Assembly: GCA_028023455.1 (NCBI GenBank)
Contig: JAQFVV010006502.1
Coordinates: 558,001 to 622,000 of the forward strand
Direction of reading: 5' to 3'
Origin: Epiperipatus broadwayi
Lineage: Eukaryota; Onychophora; Udeonychophora; Euonychophora; Peripatidae
DNA: 64,000 nucleotides
In this document: piece by piece, positions 23,429-40,482 of the stretch
Layout of the letters: every line of letters begins with the position of its first letter
How positions within the stretch are numbered: the stretch's first letter is position 1
Notes under the pieces: model-generated
The model's input: only the letters and a program-made list of their open reading frames with translations
What the model was told of the DNA's origin: nothing
The model's database searches: none
Translations under genes and position numbers: made by a program

Positions 23429-23535
23429 GAGATTCCATCTTTATTGCTAAAAGGAGGTTGCTTTGATAATGGTTTGAAATTTTTGATTTGTTATCTATAT
23501 TAGAATTATCTAAGTAGTGACCGGTTTCTAATGGT

Positions 23536-23568
<33 letters not shown>

Positions 23569-23574
23569 ATATAT
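23429..23574 (+). mobile_element. repeat family D, truncated unit D3 running into (TA)n
   Basis: Starts with GATTCCATCTTTATTGCTAA, repeats GGAGGTTGCTTTGATAATGG, ATCTAAGTAGTGACCGG and TTTCTAATGGTT, then passes straight into a (TA)n tract (23536-23574). The junction with D2 is the short palindrome AATAAAGGTGAGATTCCATC. Confidence 0.65.
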
Positions 23575-23848
23575 GTAATAAATAAAGTTTGATATCTGTA
23601 TTCGTTTCACAATATATGTAATACACAAATCAATATATATATATATCAAAATACAGTACAATTTATATAAATTATATTCTTTTAGAAGTACTTTCGACTA
23701 TACACTTTGTAGTCTTTATCAACTATATAACGTTGAATAATCAAAACGAAACAACCCTTAACAATACCCATAGTTCAATTCAGATTTCCCACAATTCTGT
23801 TATCTTAACATTTGATGATTGGCGATTCATTAACATCTGACGATTTCT

Positions 23849-23950
23849 TAAAATAAAATAAAAGAGGCTATGTTGATTTCAAGAAATCGTCAAATGTTAA
23901 TGAATCGCCAGTCATCAAATGTTAAGATAACAGAATTGTGGGAAATCTGA
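23849..23950 (+). pseudogene. C-terminal end of PLE GIY-YIG ORF
   Basis: The plus-strand frame reads KIKEAMLISRNRQMLMN and ends in ELWEI with TGA at 23948-23950, nearly the same as the end of the frame at 343-669. The KEA glutamate is kept but nothing upstream of it remains. Confidence 0.65.
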
Positions 23951-24007
23951 ATTGAACTATGGGTATTGTTAAGGGTTGTCTCGTTTTGATTATTCAACGT
24001 TATATAG

Positions 24008-24045
24008 TTGATAAAGACTACAAAGTGTATAGTCGAAAGTACTTC
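24008..24045 (+). ncRNA. hammerhead-like motif (B2, right arm)
   Basis: TTGATAA (24008-24014), stem GACTA/TAGTC, GAAA (24035-24038), GTAC, TTC, as in B1. The reverse-complement block is in the left arm at 23684-23722, so either strand's transcript would carry one. Confidence 0.4.
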
Positions 24046-24132
24046 TAAAAGAATATAATTTATATAAATTGTACTGTATTTTGATATATATATTGATTTG
24101 TGTATTACATATATATATATATATATATATGT

Positions 24133-24174
24133 AAAGGGCACAATATATATATATATATATATATTGTGCCCTTT
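24133..24174. repeat. perfect 42-bp palindrome with (TA)n core
   Basis: AAAGGGCACAATA at the left and TATTGTGCCCTTT at the right are exact reverse complements around an uninterrupted TA run. The unique flanks are mirrored without a mismatch. Confidence 0.85.
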
Positions 24175-27100
24175 TCTATAGGTCAGTAATAGTTTATAAC
24201 AGTCAATTACTAAAAATTTTAAATTTAGAATATGTTCTTTTAATATGGTAATTGTATTAAGTCAATTACATCTTTAAAGTACAATTTGAGGCTAAAGCAA
24301 GTACGTAGTATATAAAATTATAGCGAATTATTTAAAAATAGTTAAGTAAAGTTTAAAATATTGTTTCATATGGTTGTAAAAGCTGGCCATATTAAATAAC
24401 ACAGCTATAAATATTAAAAGTATATTTAATAAATTCGATTTTAATAGTTTAAAACTGATAATTTAATAAATGCTATGTTTAAATTTATAATCATATTTAA
24501 TAGTCAAAATTAATATAATATATTTTAAAAATAAACTTTATGATGGTGAGAATTGTATTTAATTCTATATTTTCTAAATTGTTCTTCCAAATTTTATAAT
24601 TATATTATTAAATATAATAAGTGTAGCAATTTTATAAATCTAGGCAGAGAAATAGATTAAAAATCGTCTGTCAAAGTTATTAATCATGTGACTTGTATAC
24701 TATATACTTTCACACACACGCTTGTTTGAATTAATAATAAAGTTTAAAATATTTTGAAATTGCAGTATAGAATTGGATAGAATTATTGCCTATCATAAAA
24801 GTAAATAGTATTAAACATTAAGTTAACTATCGTATAACATGCTTAAATGATGTAATAAAGATGAATACATTCATAATATAAAAATTAAATATTTTATTTA
24901 AATAAAAATAGATAAATTGAATATTAAGAAATGGAATAAGTTAATAAAATTATTTTAAAAGTTATTTTGAATGTTTAAATGGTTTTAATAAAATAATAAT
25001 TGAAGTAAAAGTGGAATTTTAAATAATATTTTTTAAATTTTATTACGTCATAATTTCTAATTTTGAAATTCAATTCTACTATAAACTAAAAATATGTAAA
25101 TTTGTTCTCAAGCTAAAGTAAGAATTAACCAATAGGAATATGTATTCTTACAGACTATAAATATGTTTTGCACGGGGTTATCGGGAGAGATTAATAATGT
25201 ATTGAAACCGGAGAAAGGTAAATTATAACTATCAAAAAGATAGTATTTTTAAAATTTTTATTTTAGTCAATTTTTTTAGTACTTTCTTATCGTTTTATTT
25301 GCAAAAAACTAATTGATAATTTTTAAAAATATGTTTGCAAAAGAGGGTGTTAAAATATAATAATTTAGAAACTTCGTGGAAATAATTTTCTAATTTTTAA
25401 AGTACTTACCAGTCATATTTTATCTAAAAATTTAACCTAAGCTTCGCAATAAAGGATAGAAATACTACGAAATAAAATGGATATAAGTTGTAATGCTGAA
25501 AAAATATTTGAAATATTTATTGATACAGCTTTATTAATGCATAACCGAAGAACTGTTTTGGTACATAAAAAAACCACAGCTCGGACATCATACGGAGTCT
25601 AATGAAAAAATTGGAGATGTATTATTATTTATAAGCTTATCCAAGATTTATTTTTAAATAGTAATAAGACAATTATATCTCATGAATCATTTTATAGAAT
25701 ATTATATTCAAAGGAGTAAAATGTTATATACTTTCTGAAGGTAACATTTTTTAAAAAATATTTTCAAGAATTAAAGAAAGAACCCAGGAAAATATGTTAC
25801 AGAAGCGTTTTTGATATTAAAATATCCGTTCTTCGAATTATTTAAAATGTATTTAGAAAAGATTTGTTCAAAAGTATTTGAAGTTTTTTTTTAAAGTGAT
25901 ATATAAAAATACCAAATGAAAGTTTAAATGTATTAAGAAGGAAACTTATATAAAAAAGTGAACATATAGTTGAATAAAAGATGGATCCATGGAAATACAA
26001 ATAGTACTTAAAAGTTTATCGAATATTTTTAAAGTTAAATTAGATGTATTGATGCATCAGATATGCAGAGAATATTGGTAGAGAAGATTAAGAAGCTTCA
26101 CGGGATTAATTAATATTATGATTTAACAATTATCATCCTAAATACTAAAACCAAGGATTATTTTCTATAAATTTCACTAAATGGATTAATAATTATTTGT
26201 ATTTTAAACTTTAACGCGCTTGGAGGAGAACATTTTTAAAACTCTAGAGAAAATAATAAACATTTTGGACTTATCAGGAACTATCGTCAAGAAAATATGT
26301 AATTATAGTTTTGATTCCTTTTATTTTGTTAACCTAGTTTAAATCTAAATTTTTATATAAGATTAGGAAAAACATAAAAACATTAATTTATTAATATTAA
26401 AATTTTATAATATAACAATCTAATAATTTAGCTAAAATATTTTAATATAAAGTGTATGGGTGTGATTTTTTTATTTTATATCTGCAATGCTCAAGTGGAT
26501 AAAAGAAGCCTACTGAACACAATGACTAGATAAAGGTTATTGGTAATAATAATAACTATTGATAATTTATAATGTATATATTTTGTGTTTTCTTTAGATC
26601 ATCCATAAATTGGAAGAATGAAGTGTAAAAGTTTTTTACTTATATGTAATGCATTTCATACAGCATTTTAAAAAAACATTATGAGATAGGATTGATTTGA
26701 AAATATGCATATGACGATTTTTTTTTTATTAGTGATATAATCCAACATAACAAATAATTATGTGATTCTTTTAAAATTTTCATGTTATTGTATATTCAAA
26801 TATTGTCTAAGTAGATTGTATATGATTAGACATATAGAATAATGAAGTAAGCAGACTTTTCTTATGGAATTGTAAGATTGTTTAACTATTAATGAATTTT
26901 ATTTATTGTTTGGTAAATAAAGATAGTTATTTATCGATGTAAGATGTGGAAAATCTTGAGAAATAATGTTGAGATAGTGGCTTGGAAGTACTTAGTGAAC
27001 AGGAAACCAAGATGATGTTTTAAGAAATAGGATGTTATAAGGAATGGAAATAATATTTAGTCTTTATGTGAATATCAGCATAGTTAACAAAGCCCTATGA

Positions 27101-29142
27101 CTGATACACATTTTATTTGGACAGTGTTTATATTTCTTTAAATATTTGATGTTCTAATAAAGCTGAAGAAATAGCTTTAACATTGTCCCTGTACTAGAGG
27201 ATATTAGGCAGGTAAATGTCATACCTCTTCGCACTGTGCCATGATTTTGAGATATGTTAAGAGTAATACTCTAGCTTTCTTCCTTAATCCTATGCATCTG
27301 TTTTCACTATCTTTATTTCATGTAATTGCATCATTTAGTAAGATATGTTTAAGAGAAATGATAAATAATTTAGAACTTAGGTTATGCTATCGTTTTGCAT
27401 AAGATTGGTTTATTTGCTTAGAAGGAATAGGCTGTTATAACTTAAAATTGAAGATCCAAAGTATCCTAAGGAAAGAAAAGAATCATAGAATATATTTTGA
27501 ATTTTATTTCGGAAATGAAATATAAACTTTTTTAAAATAAGGTATCTAAACAAAGATATTTTCTTTAAAGTGATAATAATTTTAAATGCTTTAGTATTAT
27601 TTTTTTAAGAGAAAAATAAGTATTGCATATTTTTAAAATACAATAGTACAACGTAAATTAAGTAAACAATATGCATAGTATATTTTTTTGTTTATTGATT
27701 AACAGAAATATATTAATGATTACACTTATATCATACTGAAGTAAAGCTTAAAGAAGAATATATTATGATTAGTAAACATTGTGTGATAAATACTAAAATC
27801 TAGTACTGAATTTTGGATAATATTTTGTGTAACATCTTTGACTTTGCAAGATGAAATTTTTTTTTAATATCTTGAGAAATCCATACTCATTATAAAATTT
27901 TGTTTTCTATAGAATATTTTTCTAAGTATGAATTTTTAAAATAAGATAGTTTAATAATTTTATGGATAAAATGCTGTTGCTAATAAAGTAGATAAATATA
28001 TTTGTAATAAGTTAACCATAATGAGAAACCAAATAGTAACATTTTTTTTTAATTTTGTCCTAAATCTAAATAAAGATATAATTTAAATATAAATTATTTT
28101 TTTTATAACCCGGTAGATCAAACTGTAAAGTAGAAAAGTTAAGGATATCCACTGTAAATAGTGTAAATAAATTGTTTATTTATTTGTTGTTAGTAATAAA
28201 CTTTGTTAAATTTTGTTATTTCAAAAATTTTGTGTCTGAGTTATTTATTTCTCCACAACGCTGCATGAAAACACGATATATGCATAATAATTGAAACAAA
28301 TATATAATTTTGCACAAAAAGATAAATAGAGAATTATTTAAGAACTTAAATATTTTATTGGTATTCATTATAATTAAATAATCATAATCTTACATTATTT
28401 TATTGGTCATAAATCAGTTATCACAATATTATATTAAATTATATGCTATCAGTTGCCACACATATTTTGTTTGTCAGATTATTAAAATGCTACCACGTAT
28501 TTATTATATCATTACATGAAGATATAAGATCATATTATATTATTTTATTATTTATTATGGTAATAAAATTATAGTAAAAGAAAAGATATACAGAATTAGT
28601 TAAACAATAAAGAATATTATTACTGTTATTTATTATTATTAGTTTCAGTGTAGTAGATTATGACATAAAATCCCTTCTCATATTTTACTACCGTATTTTT
28701 AAATTAACTTAGAATAAACTTTATGAACCTGAGATTATTTTATTGAGCTAGATTATTAAATAGAAGATTAAGATTTAATTATTAGTTTAATCTTAGTGAG
28801 TAGAAGTTATTAAAGTCATAAGAATACTATGAGTTTGTTATTTGAAATAGTAATAAAGGGGGGATAGTGTTCTTATGCCATTGAGGTAGTATCCTGTGGG
28901 ATATTGGCTCAATGTAATCTATCTTGTCACCTGTATTTTCACTTCAAGTCTCATGAAAATATTAAATATTTATTTAATTTATTTTTATAAACTGAACCTT
29001 ATTCATATTTTAAATTTGAGCTAGTGAAATATTTTAATTTTAATGCTGAATATTTTAGTTATTAATTATTAACTGAGATAGAACCCGTTTTATTTTATAT
29101 CATATATTATCTGGAAGTGAGGATGCACGAGAGCAAGGTTAG
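24175..29142. other. AT-rich stretch with a possible untranslated transcription unit
   Basis: No recognisable gene. CCAAT at 25129-25133, TATAAAT at 25156-25162 and AAG|GTAAAT (donor-like, GT at 25218) occur in order. A short 41-codon ORF starts at 25477 (MDISCNAEKIFEIF...). Through about 24.5-28.2 kb the plus strand by eye has more G than C. AATAAA signals lie near 28200. This could be a non-coding transcript or an eroded retroelement; the evidence is weak. Confidence 0.2.
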
Positions 29143-29180
29143 AATATATATATATTTATAATATATATATATATATATAT

Positions 29181-29220
<40 letters not shown>
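29143..29220. repeat. (TA)n microsatellite
   Basis: Near-pure TA tract, interrupted twice, left of the perfect hairpin. Confidence 0.95.
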
Positions 29221-29221
<1 letters not shown>

Positions 29222-29256
29222 CCAAAACTGTCTAACACTATACTAGCAAAAAATAA

Positions 29257-30300
<1,044 letters not shown>

Positions 30301-30344
30301 GCCTACAAACATTTAAGTGGTAGATGTTTAGCTTTGATGTATAG

Positions 30345-30346
<2 letters not shown>

Positions 30347-30425
<79 letters not shown>
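30347..30425. repeat. (TA)n microsatellite
   Basis: About 79 bp of TA. Confidence 0.95.
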
Positions 30426-30428
<3 letters not shown>

Positions 30429-30494
30429 GAAACTTATTGCATATAAATGGAAGTTTAAACAAAACCTAATTATAAGGATTGCTTGTAATAAGTT

Positions 30495-30497
<3 letters not shown>

Positions 30498-30588
<91 letters not shown>
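30498..30588. repeat. (TA)n microsatellite
   Basis: About 91 bp of TA ending directly at a D tail. Confidence 0.95.
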
Positions 30589-30589
<1 letters not shown>

Positions 30590-31374
30590 TTCCAACTAGT
30601 AACCACCTAAACATTCACAGTAAAATATAGTAATCAATATTTCTCACTGCTGTCAAGGCAACCTTCACACCTTTTAATATAAGGTGCAGATGGAAGAAAT
30701 TGTGTAGTGAGTAAAATACATATTGATAAAAAACATCTTTCAAATATTATTAACTTTATAATTGGCAAAAATTTATTTCTGTTTTCTGCCAAAAAAATAA
30801 TTAGCTTGTACTATATAAATTTATTTTTAAATTAAACAAAATTGGGAACTACTCCATTAGAAAGGCATGGATGTGATGGTGTTGCTGCTATGCAAAAACA
30901 AATGTAATGTTCCTGGACTGTGTTTTTAGCTGTTCTTTTTTTTTTTTTTAAATATGTTTTTTAATACAAATAAATACGACTTTTTACTTTTTTAATTATT
31001 TTTTTTTAAATAAAAATAAATCAAAATTATTACTTTTTTAATTACTTTGTTTTTATTAATAATAACAAATTAAAAAAAACTAAAAGGTAAGATAAAATTA
31101 AGACTTTTGAATCTTTGCTTTTCTTTTTTTCTTAATAAAGTTGAAATTAAAAACAAAATAACAATTCAACTAAATTCATTTGAAACACAATCCCTGCCCA
31201 CCTCTAAACACATTCACACAAAAATTAAAACAACAAGACATAATTTTGACTTTTTAAACATTGCTTTTTTTTTTTTTTATTAAGAACAACAAATTAAAAA
31301 AAATATTTGCAAAAAAAATTCACTTTTTAAACTTTGATTTACATTTAAACTAAAAATAACCAGAAATCGGTATT

Positions 31375-32420
31375 GTGGATTTTGATGATGTGTCACAGAT
31401 ATCTCTGAGAGGATAACCAGGAAGAGGTCTTCATCCTTGGGCAGACAGCATCACATAAACTCTGCCAGGTAGTTGTCCAGAAATTTCCTGGCAGTTCCAC
31501 ATTGTTTGTGGTTTTTCCACTTTAGCAGGTCCCAAAGACACTGATGTTTTGTGTGTGAGTACCTGTGGTAGAGTCCACAATGTTGTAGCTATGGCTGACT
31601 ATCAAGTGGTGGAATCCTGTAATCTTAAAATTAGTCTTGTAGCCTCTACAACCATCTGAGAAGATGGTTGATCTGAACTTGACATGGTCTTTGAGGGACT
31701 GCAAAAATCTGGATGCAGAGCAGCAAGGAACAGAAGCTACAAAACATCACCAGTCTCATGGTACACCTTCCCTAAAAATCCACTGTTGAAGAAGTAGTTT
31801 TCCCTTTTGTTTTTTTCTCTAGCTAAACAGAGTCATCAACCTCAACTATTGAACTGGGCACACCAATTTGATGACAGGGTCAGGATACCCGGCTCTCATG
31901 ACACAGCACTCACAGATCATTCCACTGCACAATGGCATTTTTGCAGATGTCCAGCTTTGTCCAGACACCTTCAATTGTGAGCTGTTCACAACTTGAGTAT
32001 CAGATGAGATGTATCCCTTTCAAAAACAAGTATTGTGGAGTCATCAAACCAAGTCAACTTTCTAATTGAACAGCACCGATTGCATGCATGTAACACACAT
32101 TGAAATTGACTGGTTGTTTTTCTAATGTAAATCTTCATGAATCCTCCACACTCACAGGTCTTTGCATCTGGAAGCACCTTCCCTGCAGAAATGCCACAAC
32201 ATCAGACTTTGTTGTTTATTACTGCAAGAATATCACTAGCTGTTGGTTTGCCTCCACATTTTGTTTGTCTTATCTAGGTTATTGCAAATACATTACTTTA
32301 TGCATGACTTCCTCCCAAGCATGTTTGGCCCTATTCTTTGACAAGGTTTTGCATCTTAAAATTTGGCTATGTCAGTGTGTGAATGATCTGATAATTATTG
32401 GTAAGTCAAATTGTGTGATT
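31375..32420 (-). pseudogene. Merlin (IS1595/ISXO2-type) transposase fossil
   Basis: Read on the minus strand. A zinc-ribbon-like start has CECGG and two later cysteines (CVLHACNRCCSIRK, about 32160-32060), equivalent to the CPxCG...C..C segment of this family. EVDDSV (about 31852-31830) carries the first catalytic aspartate. STIFSDGCRGY (about 31667-31637) carries the second, followed by GFHHLIVSHSYNIVD and TGTHTQNI, which match the conserved NH(S)..FVDP..GAHTQ.IE run. The reading frame breaks several times. The family cuts and pastes DNA through a DDE-type active site. I could not define the terminal inverted repeats. The patch is noticeably GC-richer than its surroundings. Confidence 0.8.
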
Positions 32421-34006
32421 TCAATTTAAAAAGAAAAAAAAGATTTACAATTAATGAATTTAAAATACTTGAAATACACACACCCTCAGACAAGACTGTA
32501 GAAAACTGTGGTGTACAAATTTGCAGAAATAATTCAGTACAATGCCATAAGGTGGCCTGCAATGTCTAATATAACAGAACTGTTGTATTACATGTAAACA
32601 TGGCTGTGAAAGTACCTCCAGCCACCTAAATGGCATATTTATGTGCTTTAGCACATAAACAATGCTATCAAGCAGTGTGCCTATCTAATGAACTAGTACC
32701 CAAAATTGAATGAATTGAATAAATTAGCCAATCAAAAAAGTGTCATCTATAAAAAAAAAAAACTTATTAGTTTAAATTATCTAGATGCTAGAATCTCTAG
32801 AAATTCTTTTTTTTTTTAATTTTGTTGTCATTAATAAAATAGGTTTTAGGGTTAAAAAAATGAAATGAAGTGACTGACTTTGGATTGATTCAATATATTT
32901 GTATATTTTCTAATTAGTAAAAATAATTTGGTTTTTAAGTTAAAGTAAATTAAGAATTAGAGATTGAAATATTATTTTTAGTGCATGTATTAAATGTAGG
33001 ATCATTTAATATTCATATGTTTTTAAAATAGAATAATATTGGCATATAAATTTAATATAGTTATTATTAAGGATTAAAATGTTTTTCATTGTTACATGCA
33101 AAATATGTATGCATAGCTATACATGTAGACATATATCTATATGCACTCACTATTTTTTATTATTAAAATAAAATAATATTTATAGGTTTGTTAGTTATTG
33201 AAATATTTTGTATTATTAGACTTGCATGTATATGCATAGATATATGTTTTAATTAATATCATTTACAATTTCTATATTTATGAAATTGTATCAATTTAAA
33301 TAATGTTACATCTATAATTTTGTTTTTCAATCTATCCCAATATTTTTGCTATTTATAAATAATCAGAACGTTTCACTTGTATAGTAACATTCTTATTAAT
33401 CAATAAATTTATTGATCATTATTTTATGTTATTCCAGTAAAATTATTTAATACTAATATAAATCATGGGTCTGCTTTTATCAACAGCCATTAAAAACCAA
33501 GAAACCAGTTCTAGACTAATGTTAAATATAACACACTTTGTAGGAACATCTGTCTGTAAGTCTATTATGATTATTTGTATTGCACTAAAATAATAAAAAA
33601 AATATATTCCTTTCACTTTATATATTTAAATTATTGATGAATATTATACTTATGGAACCAGATGACTCTGAGAACTGATGGTGATTAATCTTGATGCAAT
33701 GATTACAACATTTTAAAGTGTATACTGTTATAGTTATTCTAGCACTTTGTATGCAAATGCATCTGTAATGTTGGTGATTATTTTTACAATATTATGCCAT
33801 AAGTTTGGCAATACCTTGATGATAATCATTATGCCTTTCTAAATCCAGTCAGAAAGATGAGTGTTAATTTATTGGTTCTGCAACTTTTTTTGACAATTTA
33901 TTATTTGGATTGGTATTTCATTTTGATTTATTGATCAATTAATGTGTTTATTTTTATTTATGTATATTAATTTGTATCACCCCTTGCTATTCCATTATTT
34001 TATAGC

Positions 34007-34008
<2 letters not shown>
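32421..34008. other. no gene recognised
   Basis: 32430-32660 is a somewhat GC-richer patch with a TTTATGTGCTTTAGCACATAAA mini-hairpin near 32637-32660, possibly still part of the Merlin element. The remainder is AT-rich. Confidence 0.35.

Positions 34009-34088
<80 letters not shown>
34009..34088. repeat. (TA)n microsatellite
   Basis: Near-pure TA. Confidence 0.95.
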
Positions 34089-34092
<4 letters not shown>

Positions 34093-34097
34093 AAAAA

Positions 34098-34169
34098 CTA
34101 GGCAACACTTACACAATCCATTTCAAAACTGTTGTCAAGGCAACTTCATTTTAAAAATAAAGGTGGAAG

Positions 34170-34171
<2 letters not shown>
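34098..34171 (-). mobile_element. family D tail fragment, copy D5, sandwiched between (TA)n tracts
   Basis: ACTAGGCAACACTTACACAA, then AAAACTGTTGTCAAGGCAAC and AAAATAAAGGTGGAAGC form a reverse-strand D end. TA tracts lie on both sides with no other sequence between. Confidence 0.6.

Positions 34172-34257
<86 letters not shown>
34172..34257. repeat. (TA)n microsatellite
   Basis: About 86 bp of TA between D5 and C2. Confidence 0.95.
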
Positions 34258-34259
<2 letters not shown>

Positions 34260-34600
34260 GAAAGTCAGATGTCACATGAATTATATATAGCTTGAACTTA
34301 CAAATATGTAAAATTAAGAACATGCTAATAAGCTTTAAACAAGCTTTTTTAATTTTTTTATGATAAATGCTACTACAAGAGAATGCATTCAGATTATATT
34401 TATCTAGGTTTGTCTCCATCCCCAGATCAGTTTCAAGTTATGGCTCTCTTCATTGAGGAGCTAGGACACCAGATTCAAAAAGTCAACTCAAGCTAAGCAT
34501 TTATCTAATAGTTTAATTATCAATAAGAAGATCTGAAACATTTAGATATCTATATGTCTTTAAAGTCAGCTCTCCAACTGAAAAAATCATACGAGCCTGT
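34260..34600 (-). mobile_element. family C tail, single-arm copy C2
   Basis: Matches the left arm of C1 at 4599-4905 in order: TAATAAGCTTTAAACAAGC, a CTACAAGAGAA segment, a CAGATCAGTTTCAAG block, CATTTATCTAATAG, and TATGTCTTTAAAG. The ribozyme-like block is on the minus strand at about 34424-34460 (GAAAC, ACTT stem, GAGAGCC). No mirrored partner arm. Confidence 0.55.
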
Positions 34601-40185
<5,585 letters not shown>

Positions 40186-40482
40186 TAATAGCAAGAATGG
40201 AAATCCATTCTTACTAATGGTTCATTGAATATATACGGACACTTAAAGATTGCAACTTGACTACAGAGTATGAAATATTGATACAATGAAGTTTAAATAA
40301 ACCTCTTTAAACATGAAATAAACATGTCACTGTAATGCAGACTAATAAATAGTCAATTATAACATTACAAACTGCAATATGTTTAAATTGCTCATGTAGT
40401 ATTTAGAAATAATAAGTGAAATAGTGCTTAAAGCTAAATGGGAAAATGATGTAATTAGATACCAACCAGTAATCACCTAAAC

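Larger units (their letters stand above)
23575..24120 (+). mobile_element. Penelope-like element tail, subfamily B, inverted-pair copy B2
   Basis: The left arm (23575-23849) is the reverse complement of the right arm (23881-24120) with very few mismatches. Sequence and order match copy B1 at 151-880. In the centre, plus strand, is the end of a GIY-YIG frame. The arms meet within about 30 bp, so this is almost pure tail-to-tail palindrome. It lies immediately between two (TA)n tracts. Confidence 0.75.
30302..30680. mobile_element. family D fragment(s) flanking paired (TA)n tracts, copy D4
   Basis: From the right-hand (TA)n (30498-30588) the sequence reads AGTAACCACCTAAACATTCA, then CTCACTGCTGTCAAGGCAAC and CTTCACACCTTTTAATA, a reverse-strand D tail (about 30590-30680). 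Left of the other tract (30347-30425), CATTTAAGTGGTAGATGTTT resembles the same tail in forward orientation. Between the two tracts is a 72-bp spacer that folds on itself (AGAAACTTATTGCA with TGTAATAAGTTCTT). Confidence 0.5.

Noticed and set aside
23451-23520. Possible hammerhead in family D (TTGATAATGGTTTGAAA)
   Set aside because: A stem II of useful length is missing and the other D copies do not preserve the boxes.
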